Position numbers and translations under genes: made by a program
Assembly (NCBI GenBank): GCA_027488815.1
Contig: JAIYAX010000007.1
Span: 1 to 64,000 of the forward strand
DNA length: 64,000 bases
Direction: 5' to 3'
DNA from: Cytophagaceae bacterium
GTDB lineage: Bacteria; Bacteroidota; Bacteroidia; Cytophagales; JAIYAX01
Part shown: piece by piece, positions 26,726 to 33,967 of the stretch
How positions within the stretch are numbered: the stretch's first letter is position 1
Layout: each line of letters starts with the position of its first letter
The notes under the pieces: model-generated
Seen by the model: only the letters and a program-made list of their open reading frames with translations
Told to the model about the DNA's origin: nothing
Database searches by the model: none

Positions 26726-26733
26726 CAAAAGTA
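26726..26733 (-). promoter_or_regulatory. Candidate -7 promoter element of the PhaJ-like gene
   Basis: The complement reads TACTTTTG, a full TAnnTTTG match, 42 bp before the ATG. No TTG was found at the usual spacing upstream; the pha palindrome covers that position. Confidence 0.45.
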
Positions 26734-26740
26734 AAATTAT

Positions 26741-26759
26741 TTACCTAATTATTTGGTAA
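26741..26759. promoter_or_regulatory. Palindrome over the divergent pha promoters
   Basis: TTACCTAATTATTTGGTAA is a 19-bp near-perfect palindrome (8 of 9 pairs; arms TTACC/GGTAA). It contains the -33 TTTG of the phaE promoter and covers the expected -33 position of the PhaJ-like gene, so it fits an operator for both. Confidence 0.4.
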
Positions 26760-26784
26760 TGTGGGCAAAGTATCCTTATATTTG
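26752..26784 (+). promoter_or_regulatory. Promoter of phaE-phaC
   Basis: TTTG (26752-26755) and TATATTTG (26777-26784) are 21 bp apart and match the Bacteroidota -33/-7 pattern. Transcription would start near 26790, 36 nt before the phaE ATG. Confidence 0.7.
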
Positions 26785-26825
26785 AATACAAAAAAGTATA
26801 ACAAAAAAAAGAAAATTCTGCTGTT

Positions 26826-28169
26826 ATGGAAAATGCCAACACCTTCTTTAACTCTTGGTTGGAAAACCAAAACAAAGTAATGCAAAACTGGTTCGAGACT
26901 TCTAAAAAGTTTCAAGAGACCGTGGCTCAGGCCGGAAACGCTGAGAAATCTTCTGACCTCTATAAGGAGTGGATTGAGAATCAGAAGCATGTGTTCAACC
27001 AGTTTGTTGCTACAAGCGCCATCGCTAATGGTAACGGAAAGTTTCAGGCAAACAACGCCGACCTTTTGAAGCAGTGGCAAGACATGCAATCGGACTTTAT
27101 GAAGCAATGGGGAGAGTATGCTGAAAAGTATACTGGCCGTAGCCTTCCATCAAGTCCTGAAGATTTCCTGAAAGAAACCAGGAAAGTGTATGACAAATGG
27201 AATGAAGTGTATACCAACTGGTACAGCACTTTTGGAAAGTCTTTCGAAGAGTTTCGTAAGAACATTCCTGTCAATCTCGGTAAAGATGTATTCACCAATA
27301 TTTTCGATACCAACAAGACGTATCTGAAAATGCAGGAATTTTATGCTCCTGTTTACCAATTGATGAAAGATGGTAAGCTTGATCATGAGACCATCCGCAA
27401 GGCTGTTGATCCTGCCCGTTATCGTGAAGTCGTTGAAACGATGTTTGAATTTTTGTCACCAGACAAAGCCCGTGAGATGTACACTCAAATGAACAAGTAC
27501 ATCCAGATGTTTTATGAAATGGGTCGTAAGACAACTGACCAATACAAAGCTCAATTGGAGCAAATGCAAACCAATATTCCTTCTTTCTTTAAAATTGAGC
27601 CCAATTCTGTGGCAGAAATGAGTTTGGAGTTTTCTCGTCAGTTTGAGAAGTATTACTCTCCTTTCCACAAAATGATGCCTCCATCAAAGGAGAAAGAAAT
27701 GCTTGAGGAAGCTCTTGCCTTACAAGAGAAGTATGCTCAATACTGGTCAAAGTCATCTCAAATGCAGCAGTTCATCCTTAAAAATGCTGAGTTAGCTCTT
27801 ACAGAGGCTCTTGATGCAGTAGTAAAAGAGGCTACCGCCGGAAAAGAGGTTGAGTTTGCTAAGTTTTTCCCTAAGTGGGTTGGAATTCTGGAAGAGAAAA
27901 TGATCAAATCTTTCTCAACTGATGAGTTCTCAAAAACACAAGGCGATATGTTGTCACTAGGATTGGATATTAAAAAATCCATCTCTTCTCAGATGGAATT
28001 TGCACTTAGCCCATATCCGGTAGTGCCAAAGTCTGAGTTTGACGAATTGCTTGAAACTGTACATGAACTTAAAAGGAAAGTAAGGGCTTTAGAAAAACAA
28101 CTTGGTGAAACTTCGGCAGAGGCTGAAGATAAAACTGCCAAAAAAGTTGTTTCAAAAGTTAAAGCCTAA
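26826..28169 (+). CDS. phaE: Class III PHA synthase subunit PhaE
   Basis: A 447-aa soluble helical protein rich in aromatic and charged residues (NSWLENQNKVMQNWFETSKK; QWGEYAEKYTG), with a C-terminal coiled-coil (LLETVHELKRKVRALEKQL). This is the pattern of PhaE, which activates PhaC of class III synthases. It is somewhat long for PhaE and carries a Lys/Ala tail. phaC starts 8 bp downstream, which makes the call firm despite the weak conservation of this family. Confidence 0.85.
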   Translation: MENANTFFNSWLENQNKVMQNWFETSKKFQETVAQAGNAEKSSDLYKEWIENQKHVFNQFVATSAIANGNGKFQANNADLLKQWQDMQSDFMKQWGEYAEKYTGRSLPSSPEDFLKETRKVYDKWNEVYTNWYSTFGKSFEEFRKNIPVNLGKDVFTNIFDTNKTYLKMQEFYAPVYQLMKDGKLDHETIRKAVDPARYREVVETMFEFLSPDKAREMYTQMNKYIQMFYEMGRKTTDQYKAQLEQMQTNIPSFFKIEPNSVAEMSLEFSRQFEKYYSPFHKMMPPSKEKEMLEEALALQEKYAQYWSKSSQMQQFILKNAELALTEALDAVVKEATAGKEVEFAKFFPKWVGILEEKMIKSFSTDEFSKTQGDMLSLGLDIKKSISSQMEFALSPYPVVPKSEFDELLETVHELKRKVRALEKQLGETSAEAEDKTAKKVVSKVKA

Positions 28170-28177
28170 GCTCAAAC

Positions 28178-29248
28178 ATGATTTATCCTCCAGATCAATT
28201 AATGGACAGCTTTACAAAAGAGCTGACCGATATATCCAATAAATTGATGAAAAGCTACACCAGCCTCCTCGACGTTGAGGAGGTTGAGGTGGCTACCTCA
28301 CCAAAAGAGCTGGTTTGGCAAAGCGGTAAAGTGAAGCTTTACCACTATGAGAACAAGTCAGCTATCAAGTGCAATATTCCTTTACTTACGGTTTATGCCT
28401 TGGTAAATCGTCAGGACATGCTCGATTTGCAGCCCGATCGCTCGGTTATTCGCAAACTGCTTGAGCTTGGGCTTGACATCTACATCATCGATTGGGGATA
28501 TGCTTCCAAAGTGGACAGATACGACACCATGGAAGACTATATCGAAGGCCATATCGATGATTGTGTGAATTTTATCAGAAAGAAGCATGAGGTGGAGAAA
28601 GTGAATCTCATGGCCATTTGCCAGGGAGGAACTTTAAGCACCATTTATTCTGCTTTGCATCCGAATAGAGTAAATGCCCTTTGTACTTTGGTAACACCTA
28701 TCGATTTTGATACTGAAGACGGCTTGCTGTTCAAGTGGTCAAAAGACATGGATGTCGATACCATTGTTGATGGCTATGGTGGTGTTGTTCCGGGTGAATT
28801 TCTAAATTTTGGATTTGACATGCTGAAACCATTAGGTAAGGTAAAGAAATACCATGCTTTACCGGATACCATGATGGATAAAGACAAGTTGATGAATTTT
28901 CTGAGAATGGAAAAATGGATTGCGGACAGCCCTTCTCAAGCAGGAGAGTGTTACAAGCAGTTCATTAAGGACCTGTATCAACGCAATAAACTTGTCAAAG
29001 GTGAGCTGGAAATAGGAGGCAAAAAGGTGTCCTTGAAAAACATTGACATGCCCTTGCTGAATATCTATGCTGCTGAAGATCATTTGGTTCCACCAAGTGC
29101 TTCAATCCCTTTGAATGACTATGTAGGTTCTAAAGACAAAACCCTTTATGAATTCCCAGGAGGACATATTGGAGTTTTCGTTGGTGGGCGCTCCCAAAAG
29201 GAGTTGGGTCCGACCATCGCAAATTGGTTTATTGAGCGTTCCAAATAA
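28178..29248 (+). CDS. phaC: Class III PHA synthase catalytic subunit PhaC
   Basis: A 356-aa alpha/beta-hydrolase-fold synthase. The lipase-like box is AICQGG with nucleophile Cys148; the usual first Gly is Ala here. LDIYIIDWG and AEDHLVPPSAS (catalytic Asp region) and FPGGHIGVFVGG (catalytic His) complete the triad. It polymerises (R)-3-hydroxyacyl-CoA. The length (about 355 aa) and the PhaE partner mark class III rather than class I. A strong terminator follows. Confidence 0.93.
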   Translation: MIYPPDQLMDSFTKELTDISNKLMKSYTSLLDVEEVEVATSPKELVWQSGKVKLYHYENKSAIKCNIPLLTVYALVNRQDMLDLQPDRSVIRKLLELGLDIYIIDWGYASKVDRYDTMEDYIEGHIDDCVNFIRKKHEVEKVNLMAICQGGTLSTIYSALHPNRVNALCTLVTPIDFDTEDGLLFKWSKDMDVDTIVDGYGGVVPGEFLNFGFDMLKPLGKVKKYHALPDTMMDKDKLMNFLRMEKWIADSPSQAGECYKQFIKDLYQRNKLVKGELEIGGKKVSLKNIDMPLLNIYAAEDHLVPPSASIPLNDYVGSKDKTLYEFPGGHIGVFVGGRSQKELGPTIANWFIERSK

Positions 29249-29280
29249 GGCTCATTACGTTTGATCGTTTTCTGATACCT

Positions 29281-29313
29281 CTTCGCCTGCGGTTTCGCAG
29301 GCGAAGTTTTTTT
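29281..29313 (+). terminator. Intrinsic terminator of phaE-phaC
   Basis: A perfect 10-bp stem, CTTCGCCTGC (29281-29290) with GCAGGCGAAG (29297-29306), a 6-nt loop and a T7 tract (29307-29313). Confidence 0.93.
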
Positions 29314-29323
29314 ACTACTCCAC

Positions 29324-30175
29324 ATGCAAATAATGGAATGGATTGACCCTCAGGGAGCACAGCTCTCCTACACCGATCATGGAGAGGGTAAAGAAGTGCT
29401 CCTTTTCATTCATGGACTTACCGATAGCCTCGAAACATGGTGGGAGAACATTTTATTCTTCTCCAAATATTACCGATGTATTGCAATAAACCTTCCCGGA
29501 CATGGTTCCAGCAAAGCCAATGGGTTTTCTTATGACCTGGAGAGCTATGTTCAAAAAGTCAAAAACCTGATAGATTATCTTCAACTGGATCGGGTCGTAT
29601 TGGTGGGACACTCGATGGGTGGTCAGATTTCTATCCAGTATACCGACAAGTATCCTCAGGAAGTCAGTAGACTTATCTTGAGTGCTCCTGCGGGTTTAGA
29701 AGAGTTTAGCAATGAAGATCGCAAGAAACTACTTTCATTGTTAATGGGAAGTGGGCAAGGATCAGGTGGAGTTAATCCCTTTGCAGGCATAAGAAACTAC
29801 TTTTTTGATGTTGAAAATCCATTGATTGTAAAGGCCAGAAAAACCCTGGAGAAAACAGTCTCGGTTACGCTGGCGAACCCTGCACAAGTAATTGCCAAAT
29901 CCATAAAGGGTATGCTCGAGCATCCGGTTTCGGATGTGTTGCCAAGAATTAAAATTCCGGTATGTATATTTTTTGGAACTGAAGATAACCTGATCCCGAA
30001 TCGTTTTCTACATCCGGAATTAAGCACTGCAAGCGTTGCTAAAGATGCTGCATCTCTGATAAAAGATGTAGAACTTCATTTGTTGGACTCCTGCGGGCAT
30101 ATGCCACACCTTGAAAAGCATACTCAGTTTAATCTACAAGTATATAAATTTCTGAATAGGGAGTTGTACGGCTAG
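29324..30175 (+). CDS. Alpha/beta hydrolase
   Basis: A 283-aa soluble hydrolase. FIHGLTDSLETW is the HG oxyanion motif, INLPGHGSS follows, the nucleophile elbow is VGHSMGG, the Asp region is FFGTEDNLIP and the His is SCGHMPHLEK. No signal peptide is seen. It starts 11 bp after the pha terminator, so a link to PHA turnover is only positional. The substrate is unknown. Confidence 0.88.
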   Translation: MQIMEWIDPQGAQLSYTDHGEGKEVLLFIHGLTDSLETWWENILFFSKYYRCIAINLPGHGSSKANGFSYDLESYVQKVKNLIDYLQLDRVVLVGHSMGGQISIQYTDKYPQEVSRLILSAPAGLEEFSNEDRKKLLSLLMGSGQGSGGVNPFAGIRNYFFDVENPLIVKARKTLEKTVSVTLANPAQVIAKSIKGMLEHPVSDVLPRIKIPVCIFFGTEDNLIPNRFLHPELSTASVAKDAASLIKDVELHLLDSCGHMPHLEKHTQFNLQVYKFLNRELYG

Positions 30176-30176
30176 G

Positions 30177-30887
30177 TTAGAGCAATTGATCAAGTTGATC
30201 AATCAAACTGTAATAAGCCTCTTTCGAATGAACCGGGTAGTTGGCCACGCTGAAATGGCAGCCCTCCCTCTTAATGATGATTTTTCGGCTAGCTAAACTT
30301 TTCTCCAGCACTTCAGATTTGGCTAAATCCTCCAGTTCAAACTGGACCAGGCTTTTTACTTCTGTATGCACCAGCTTCACTTTCTTTTTACTTCCAAGCA
30401 GACCTGTGAGGTAGATAAATTTATGCTCAGTATCCCTGCGGATTAGTGCCAGGGAATAATTTGCGAAATCTGAAAGGACTTGAGCAGCAATTGCGATGCT
30501 AGTTGCATCAGGGGCTCCCTTTGGTGGTATGAGCTCTTTTTTACTCCAGATTAACCATAAGGCCTGTTCTAATCCAGCCCAAGGCTGCAGATTAGTTGCA
30601 GCCAAAGAAAGGCCGGCACATTCATGCTGATGATAGGGGAGGAAGAAAGAAAAATCTAAACCATTCCGTTCTTTTTTAAAGCTTTCAGGTATTGAAATAT
30701 CCGGCACTTTATATCCGGGATTTTCTGTGCTTAAGTAAAGCTGGTGATTACTCATTTCCGGCAACAAACCCGCCAAAGCACTTCGGAGCAGGTATAAGGC
30801 CATGTCCAGTTCGCAGTCAGCGGCTGATCGGGCATAGAGCCTGATGAAAGGGTGAAGTGTTCCGCCTTCGGGCATAAAATTCATCAT
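30177..30887 (-). CDS. Hypothetical protein, no recognised domain
   Basis: A soluble protein of 236 aa from ATG 30887; a TTG at 30932 in the same frame would add 15 residues. It has no signal peptide or membrane segment. Mixed alpha/beta composition, with a helical middle (LEQALWLIWSKKELIPPKG) and a C-terminal strand-helix end (IIIKREGCHFSVANYPVHSKEAYYSLIDQL). No family was recognised. Its stop touches that of the convergent hydrolase (1-bp gap) and it is divergent from the next gene. Confidence 0.6.
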   Translation of the reverse strand: MMNFMPEGGTLHPFIRLYARSAADCELDMALYLLRSALAGLLPEMSNHQLYLSTENPGYKVPDISIPESFKKERNGLDFSFFLPYHQHECAGLSLAATNLQPWAGLEQALWLIWSKKELIPPKGAPDATSIAIAAQVLSDFANYSLALIRRDTEHKFIYLTGLLGSKKKVKLVHTEVKSLVQFELEDLAKSEVLEKSLASRKIIIKREGCHFSVANYPVHSKEAYYSLIDQLDQLL

Positions 30888-30943
30888 AAGATTTGGAACC
30901 GGCACCGGCCAATCTTGGTTAAAGAAAAACAAAGATATTTGTT

Positions 30944-31423
30944 ATGGCTATAGCACATCCTCTGTTAATTGAAGCACTACGCAGTGCCACCCGAAAACTT
31001 GAAACTCATGCCGATTATCAATGGGGTCATATGGGTTCATGCAACTGCGGACACTTGGCTCAGCACTTACTCAAACTTAACAAGGATGAGATTCATGAAG
31101 CCGCAATGGAGCGTTCAGGTGATTGGACTGAACACTTGAATGATTATTGCCCCAGCAGTGGATTGCGTATGGATCAAATGATAGATGAGTTGCTTAAACT
31201 TGGTCTAAGCAGGAAAGACCTTCAGAATCTGGAACGCTTATCCGATCCCCAGGTCTTGAAAAAGGCAGGCAAAGGATATTTGGTGCATAACAAAAGGGAA
31301 GATGTTATTGCCTATTTGAAGGCATGGTCTTCACTAATGGAGGAAGAATGGGCTTCAATCAGAAATACTCCCGCAGAGGTTAATAGAGTACTCGAAACCG
31401 AATGGTACCCTCAATCGCTTTAA
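30944..31423 (+). CDS. Conserved hypothetical protein with a His/Cys cluster
   Basis: A 159-aa soluble helical protein. Near the N-terminus, WGHMGSCNCGHLAQHLL places H29, C33, C35, H37 and H41 in one helix-loop, a pattern (H-x3-C-x-C-x-H-x3-H) that could bind a metal. It also has CPSSG near residue 70. It resembles a family seen in many Bacteroidota but the function is unknown to me. Its last 44 bp overlap the convergent serBA gene. A near-consensus -7 box (GATATTTG, 30934-30941) ends 2 nt before the ATG. Confidence 0.7.
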   Translation: MAIAHPLLIEALRSATRKLETHADYQWGHMGSCNCGHLAQHLLKLNKDEIHEAAMERSGDWTEHLNDYCPSSGLRMDQMIDELLKLGLSRKDLQNLERLSDPQVLKKAGKGYLVHNKREDVIAYLKAWSSLMEEEWASIRNTPAEVNRVLETEWYPQSL

Positions 31424-33269
31424 GTTCTTTCGTGATCCCTTTATCGTAGGCTTTGTTGATATCCGTAATCACATAGCCTATTTGTTCATTTGTCTTCAGG
31501 TATTGCCCCTCAATATTCACCTGATTTTTTGCCAGAATGCCATTGATTTGGGCCATAACTCCTGGGATATTTCGATGAATATGAATAAGTCGGTGAACAT
31601 TTTTTTGCTCCGGTAGGGTAAGATTGGGCATGTTCACACTTCCATAAGTGGTACCTGAGTTAACATAATCTATGATTTTGGCAGGCACAAAACGGGCTAT
31701 GTTTTCTTGAGCTTCTTCAGTGCTTCCTCCTATGTGAGGCGTTAGAATGACATTTGGCAGCCTTTGTAGTTCTGATATGAACTTATCTTTATTGGTGGCT
31801 GGTTCATCGGGAAAAACGTCTACCCCTAGCCCGGCTATTTTTCCGTTTCGCACTGCCTGCGCTAACATCGAAATATCACAAACATGACCCCGGCTGAGGT
31901 TGATCAGGATGGTGCCTTTACGCATCGCACTTAGTTCAGCCTTTCCAAAGAGGTCCGTATTCGAATCCCTGCCATCCACATGTAAGCTTACGATGTCTAC
32001 TGCTTTGAGTAACTCTTTAAGGCTGTTGCATTTGCGGGCATTTCCCAAAGCTAGCCTGTCAACGATGTCGTAAAAATAGACCTCCATGCCCAGTGACTCA
32101 GCCAATACGGAAAGTTGAGAGCCAATATTCCCGTAGCCAACAATTCCAAGTTTTTTTCCTCTGATTTCTCTGCTGTTTGCGGCTGATTTATCCCATTTGC
32201 CCTGATGCATAGCAATGCTTTTGTCAGGTATACGCCGAATCAGCATAATCATCTCAGCGATAGCCAGCTCTACAACGCTCCGGGTATTGGAGTAAGGAGC
32301 ATTAAAAACGGCGATCCCTTGCTGATCGGCACTTTCTAAGTCAATTTGGTTCGTTCCGATGCAGAAGGCTCCGATGGCTAACAGTTTTGGGGCTTGTGAA
32401 ATCACCTTTGCTGTGACGGTGGTCTTGGATCGGATGCCCAGGATGGACACCTCAGGTATTCTTTCAATTAAAGTGGCTTCGTCCCACGCTCCCGTGTAAG
32501 TTTCTACTTCATAGCCTTCTTGTTTGAGAATTTTTACAGCTTCAGAGTGGATGTTTTCAAGCAGAAGGACTTTAATTCGGTTCTTAGGATAGGATACTGA
32601 GGCAGGCAAACGGAATTTGAACAACAGTTCATCCAGAGTTGGCAAAACATGATCAGCATGTTTCACGACATAATCACGGCTTACATTTTCAGTAAAGGCA
32701 TAGAAATGATCTGCAAGGCCGGCTTTTTTAAGCTCGTAATCGGTATAACCGTCCCCGATCACATAGACTTCACCTTTTAGCTTTAGCTTTCGAACAACGG
32801 CTACTTTACCACCATTATGAGCCAGAGGGTTTAACTCATCTACCCCTTGTATTTCACCGGTTTCATTGAAGCTAAAGCGGTTTGCATAAATATTTTCTAG
32901 GCTAAGGCCAAAACCGCTTACAATAGGATCAATAAATTCATGGAACCCACTGGACAAGATGATGATATGATCTTTGTTTTCCTGAAAGAACCTTTTGTTG
33001 CGTTGAAAGGAAGGAGTGATTTTCCGCTTTAACGTTTTTACGAGACTTTCAAGGTCATTTCGGTTTGCCTTAAGCAATGAAATTCTTTGTCTTAGGGAGT
33101 CTTCAAAGGACATTTCACCATTCATGGCCATTGAAGTCAACTTCGCTATTTGCTCTATTCGATAGTTGCGGTCGGGCTGCTCTTTGGAAGCAATAACGGA
33201 CAACTCCTCGAGACTTTCGGTTTGAATAAAGGTACTATCGAAATCGATGATAAAGTAAATCCCTTCCAC
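31380..33269 (-). CDS. Fused phosphoserine phosphatase (SerB-like) and phosphoglycerate dehydrogenase (SerA)
   Basis: A 629-aa fusion starting at GTG. Residues 1-225 are a HAD phosphatase of SerB type: DFDSTF (D9, D11), ILSSGFHEF and VIGDGYTDYELKKAG. Residues about 232-560 are SerA: LGIVGYGNIGSQ (NAD), RGHVCDISM and ILTPHIGGSTEEAQENI (the E. coli-type segment with catalytic His). The C-terminal ACT domain (NIPGVMAQINGILAKNQVNIEGQYL) should bind serine. It joins steps 1 and 3 of serine synthesis. Step 2 (SerC) is absent from the window. The 3' end overlaps a convergent gene by 44 bp. Confidence 0.88.
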   Translation of the reverse strand: MEGIYFIIDFDSTFIQTESLEELSVIASKEQPDRNYRIEQIAKLTSMAMNGEMSFEDSLRQRISLLKANRNDLESLVKTLKRKITPSFQRNKRFFQENKDHIIILSSGFHEFIDPIVSGFGLSLENIYANRFSFNETGEIQGVDELNPLAHNGGKVAVVRKLKLKGEVYVIGDGYTDYELKKAGLADHFYAFTENVSRDYVVKHADHVLPTLDELLFKFRLPASVSYPKNRIKVLLLENIHSEAVKILKQEGYEVETYTGAWDEATLIERIPEVSILGIRSKTTVTAKVISQAPKLLAIGAFCIGTNQIDLESADQQGIAVFNAPYSNTRSVVELAIAEMIMLIRRIPDKSIAMHQGKWDKSAANSREIRGKKLGIVGYGNIGSQLSVLAESLGMEVYFYDIVDRLALGNARKCNSLKELLKAVDIVSLHVDGRDSNTDLFGKAELSAMRKGTILINLSRGHVCDISMLAQAVRNGKIAGLGVDVFPDEPATNKDKFISELQRLPNVILTPHIGGSTEEAQENIARFVPAKIIDYVNSGTTYGSVNMPNLTLPEQKNVHRLIHIHRNIPGVMAQINGILAKNQVNIEGQYLKTNEQIGYVITDINKAYDKGITKELKAIEGTIRFRVLY

Positions 33270-33355
33270 TTTGAGTTGGTTAAGGACTAAAGATACTTAG
33301 CAATGGCTGAATCTGAAATCATTGAACAAAAATCTGTGATTTCAGAGTGGCTAAT

Positions 33356-33383
33356 AAAAAAGCAGCACCTTTCGGTAGCTGCT
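33356..33383 (-). terminator. Intrinsic terminator of the small lipoprotein gene
   Basis: On the reverse strand AGCAGC/GCTGCT (arms 33378-33383 and 33361-33366), extended by ACC/GGT with one bulged base, is followed by a T tract (33356-33361). It lies 31 bp after the stop at 33414. Confidence 0.7.
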
Positions 33384-33413
33384 CGTTACTTCATTAAGTA
33401 AATTATTTTCAGA

Positions 33414-33842
33414 TCAAATCTTAATCAACATCAAGGTGCCTGACTGGCTTGAAGAGTTGAAATTGACAAATTGCCAAGCGCTTTGAGAAATTTTCGGATG
33501 CCAGGCTTTTACAAAATAATCGCCTGTTGCGTTGCCAACTTTAAGGCTAATCTCACCTTTACTATTGGTTGTGCCTGTCAAGACAGCGTTGGTATTGTTG
33601 TCCATATTGGTTTGACTGCGAAATACCTTTACAGATGCTCCTGCTAATAAACTATCACGAAGGGTTTGTTGACCAGTTTGAGGGTTTGTATAAACATAGC
33701 TATCTCTTACCGTCAGATTAATGGAAAATCCTGAAGATCCTGATCCGGTGTTAGTTGGCGTCACAGCCGCATCTTCTTTTGAGCCGCAAAAACTTAAGGT
33801 GAGTACAAAAACAAATGAAATAAGTCGGTTAAAAGTTGTCAT
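33414..33842 (-). CDS. Small lipoprotein with transthyretin-like beta fold
   Basis: A 142-aa lipoprotein with a lipobox ending LSFC (Cys about residue 19), then a Thr/Ser/Gly linker. ASVKVFRSQTNMDNNTNAVLTGTTNSKGEISLKVGNATGDYFVKAW reads like a prealbumin-like beta sandwich (seven strands). No enzymatic motif. A short palindrome, CACTA-N3-TAGTG (33856-33868), lies just upstream of the ATG. Confidence 0.7.
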   Translation of the reverse strand: MTTFNRLISFVFVLTLSFCGSKEDAAVTPTNTGSGSSGFSINLTVRDSYVYTNPQTGQQTLRDSLLAGASVKVFRSQTNMDNNTNAVLTGTTNSKGEISLKVGNATGDYFVKAWHPKISQSAWQFVNFNSSSQSGTLMLIKI

Positions 33843-33967
33843 AAGTTTAATTTTCCACTAAAATAGTGATGGAGAACTGAAATAAACTAATCAGATATTT
33901 GAATTCTTAGAAAAATATAAAACTGTCACCAAGAAGTTAAATTTGATACACTTTTTAGGAAAGGAGC

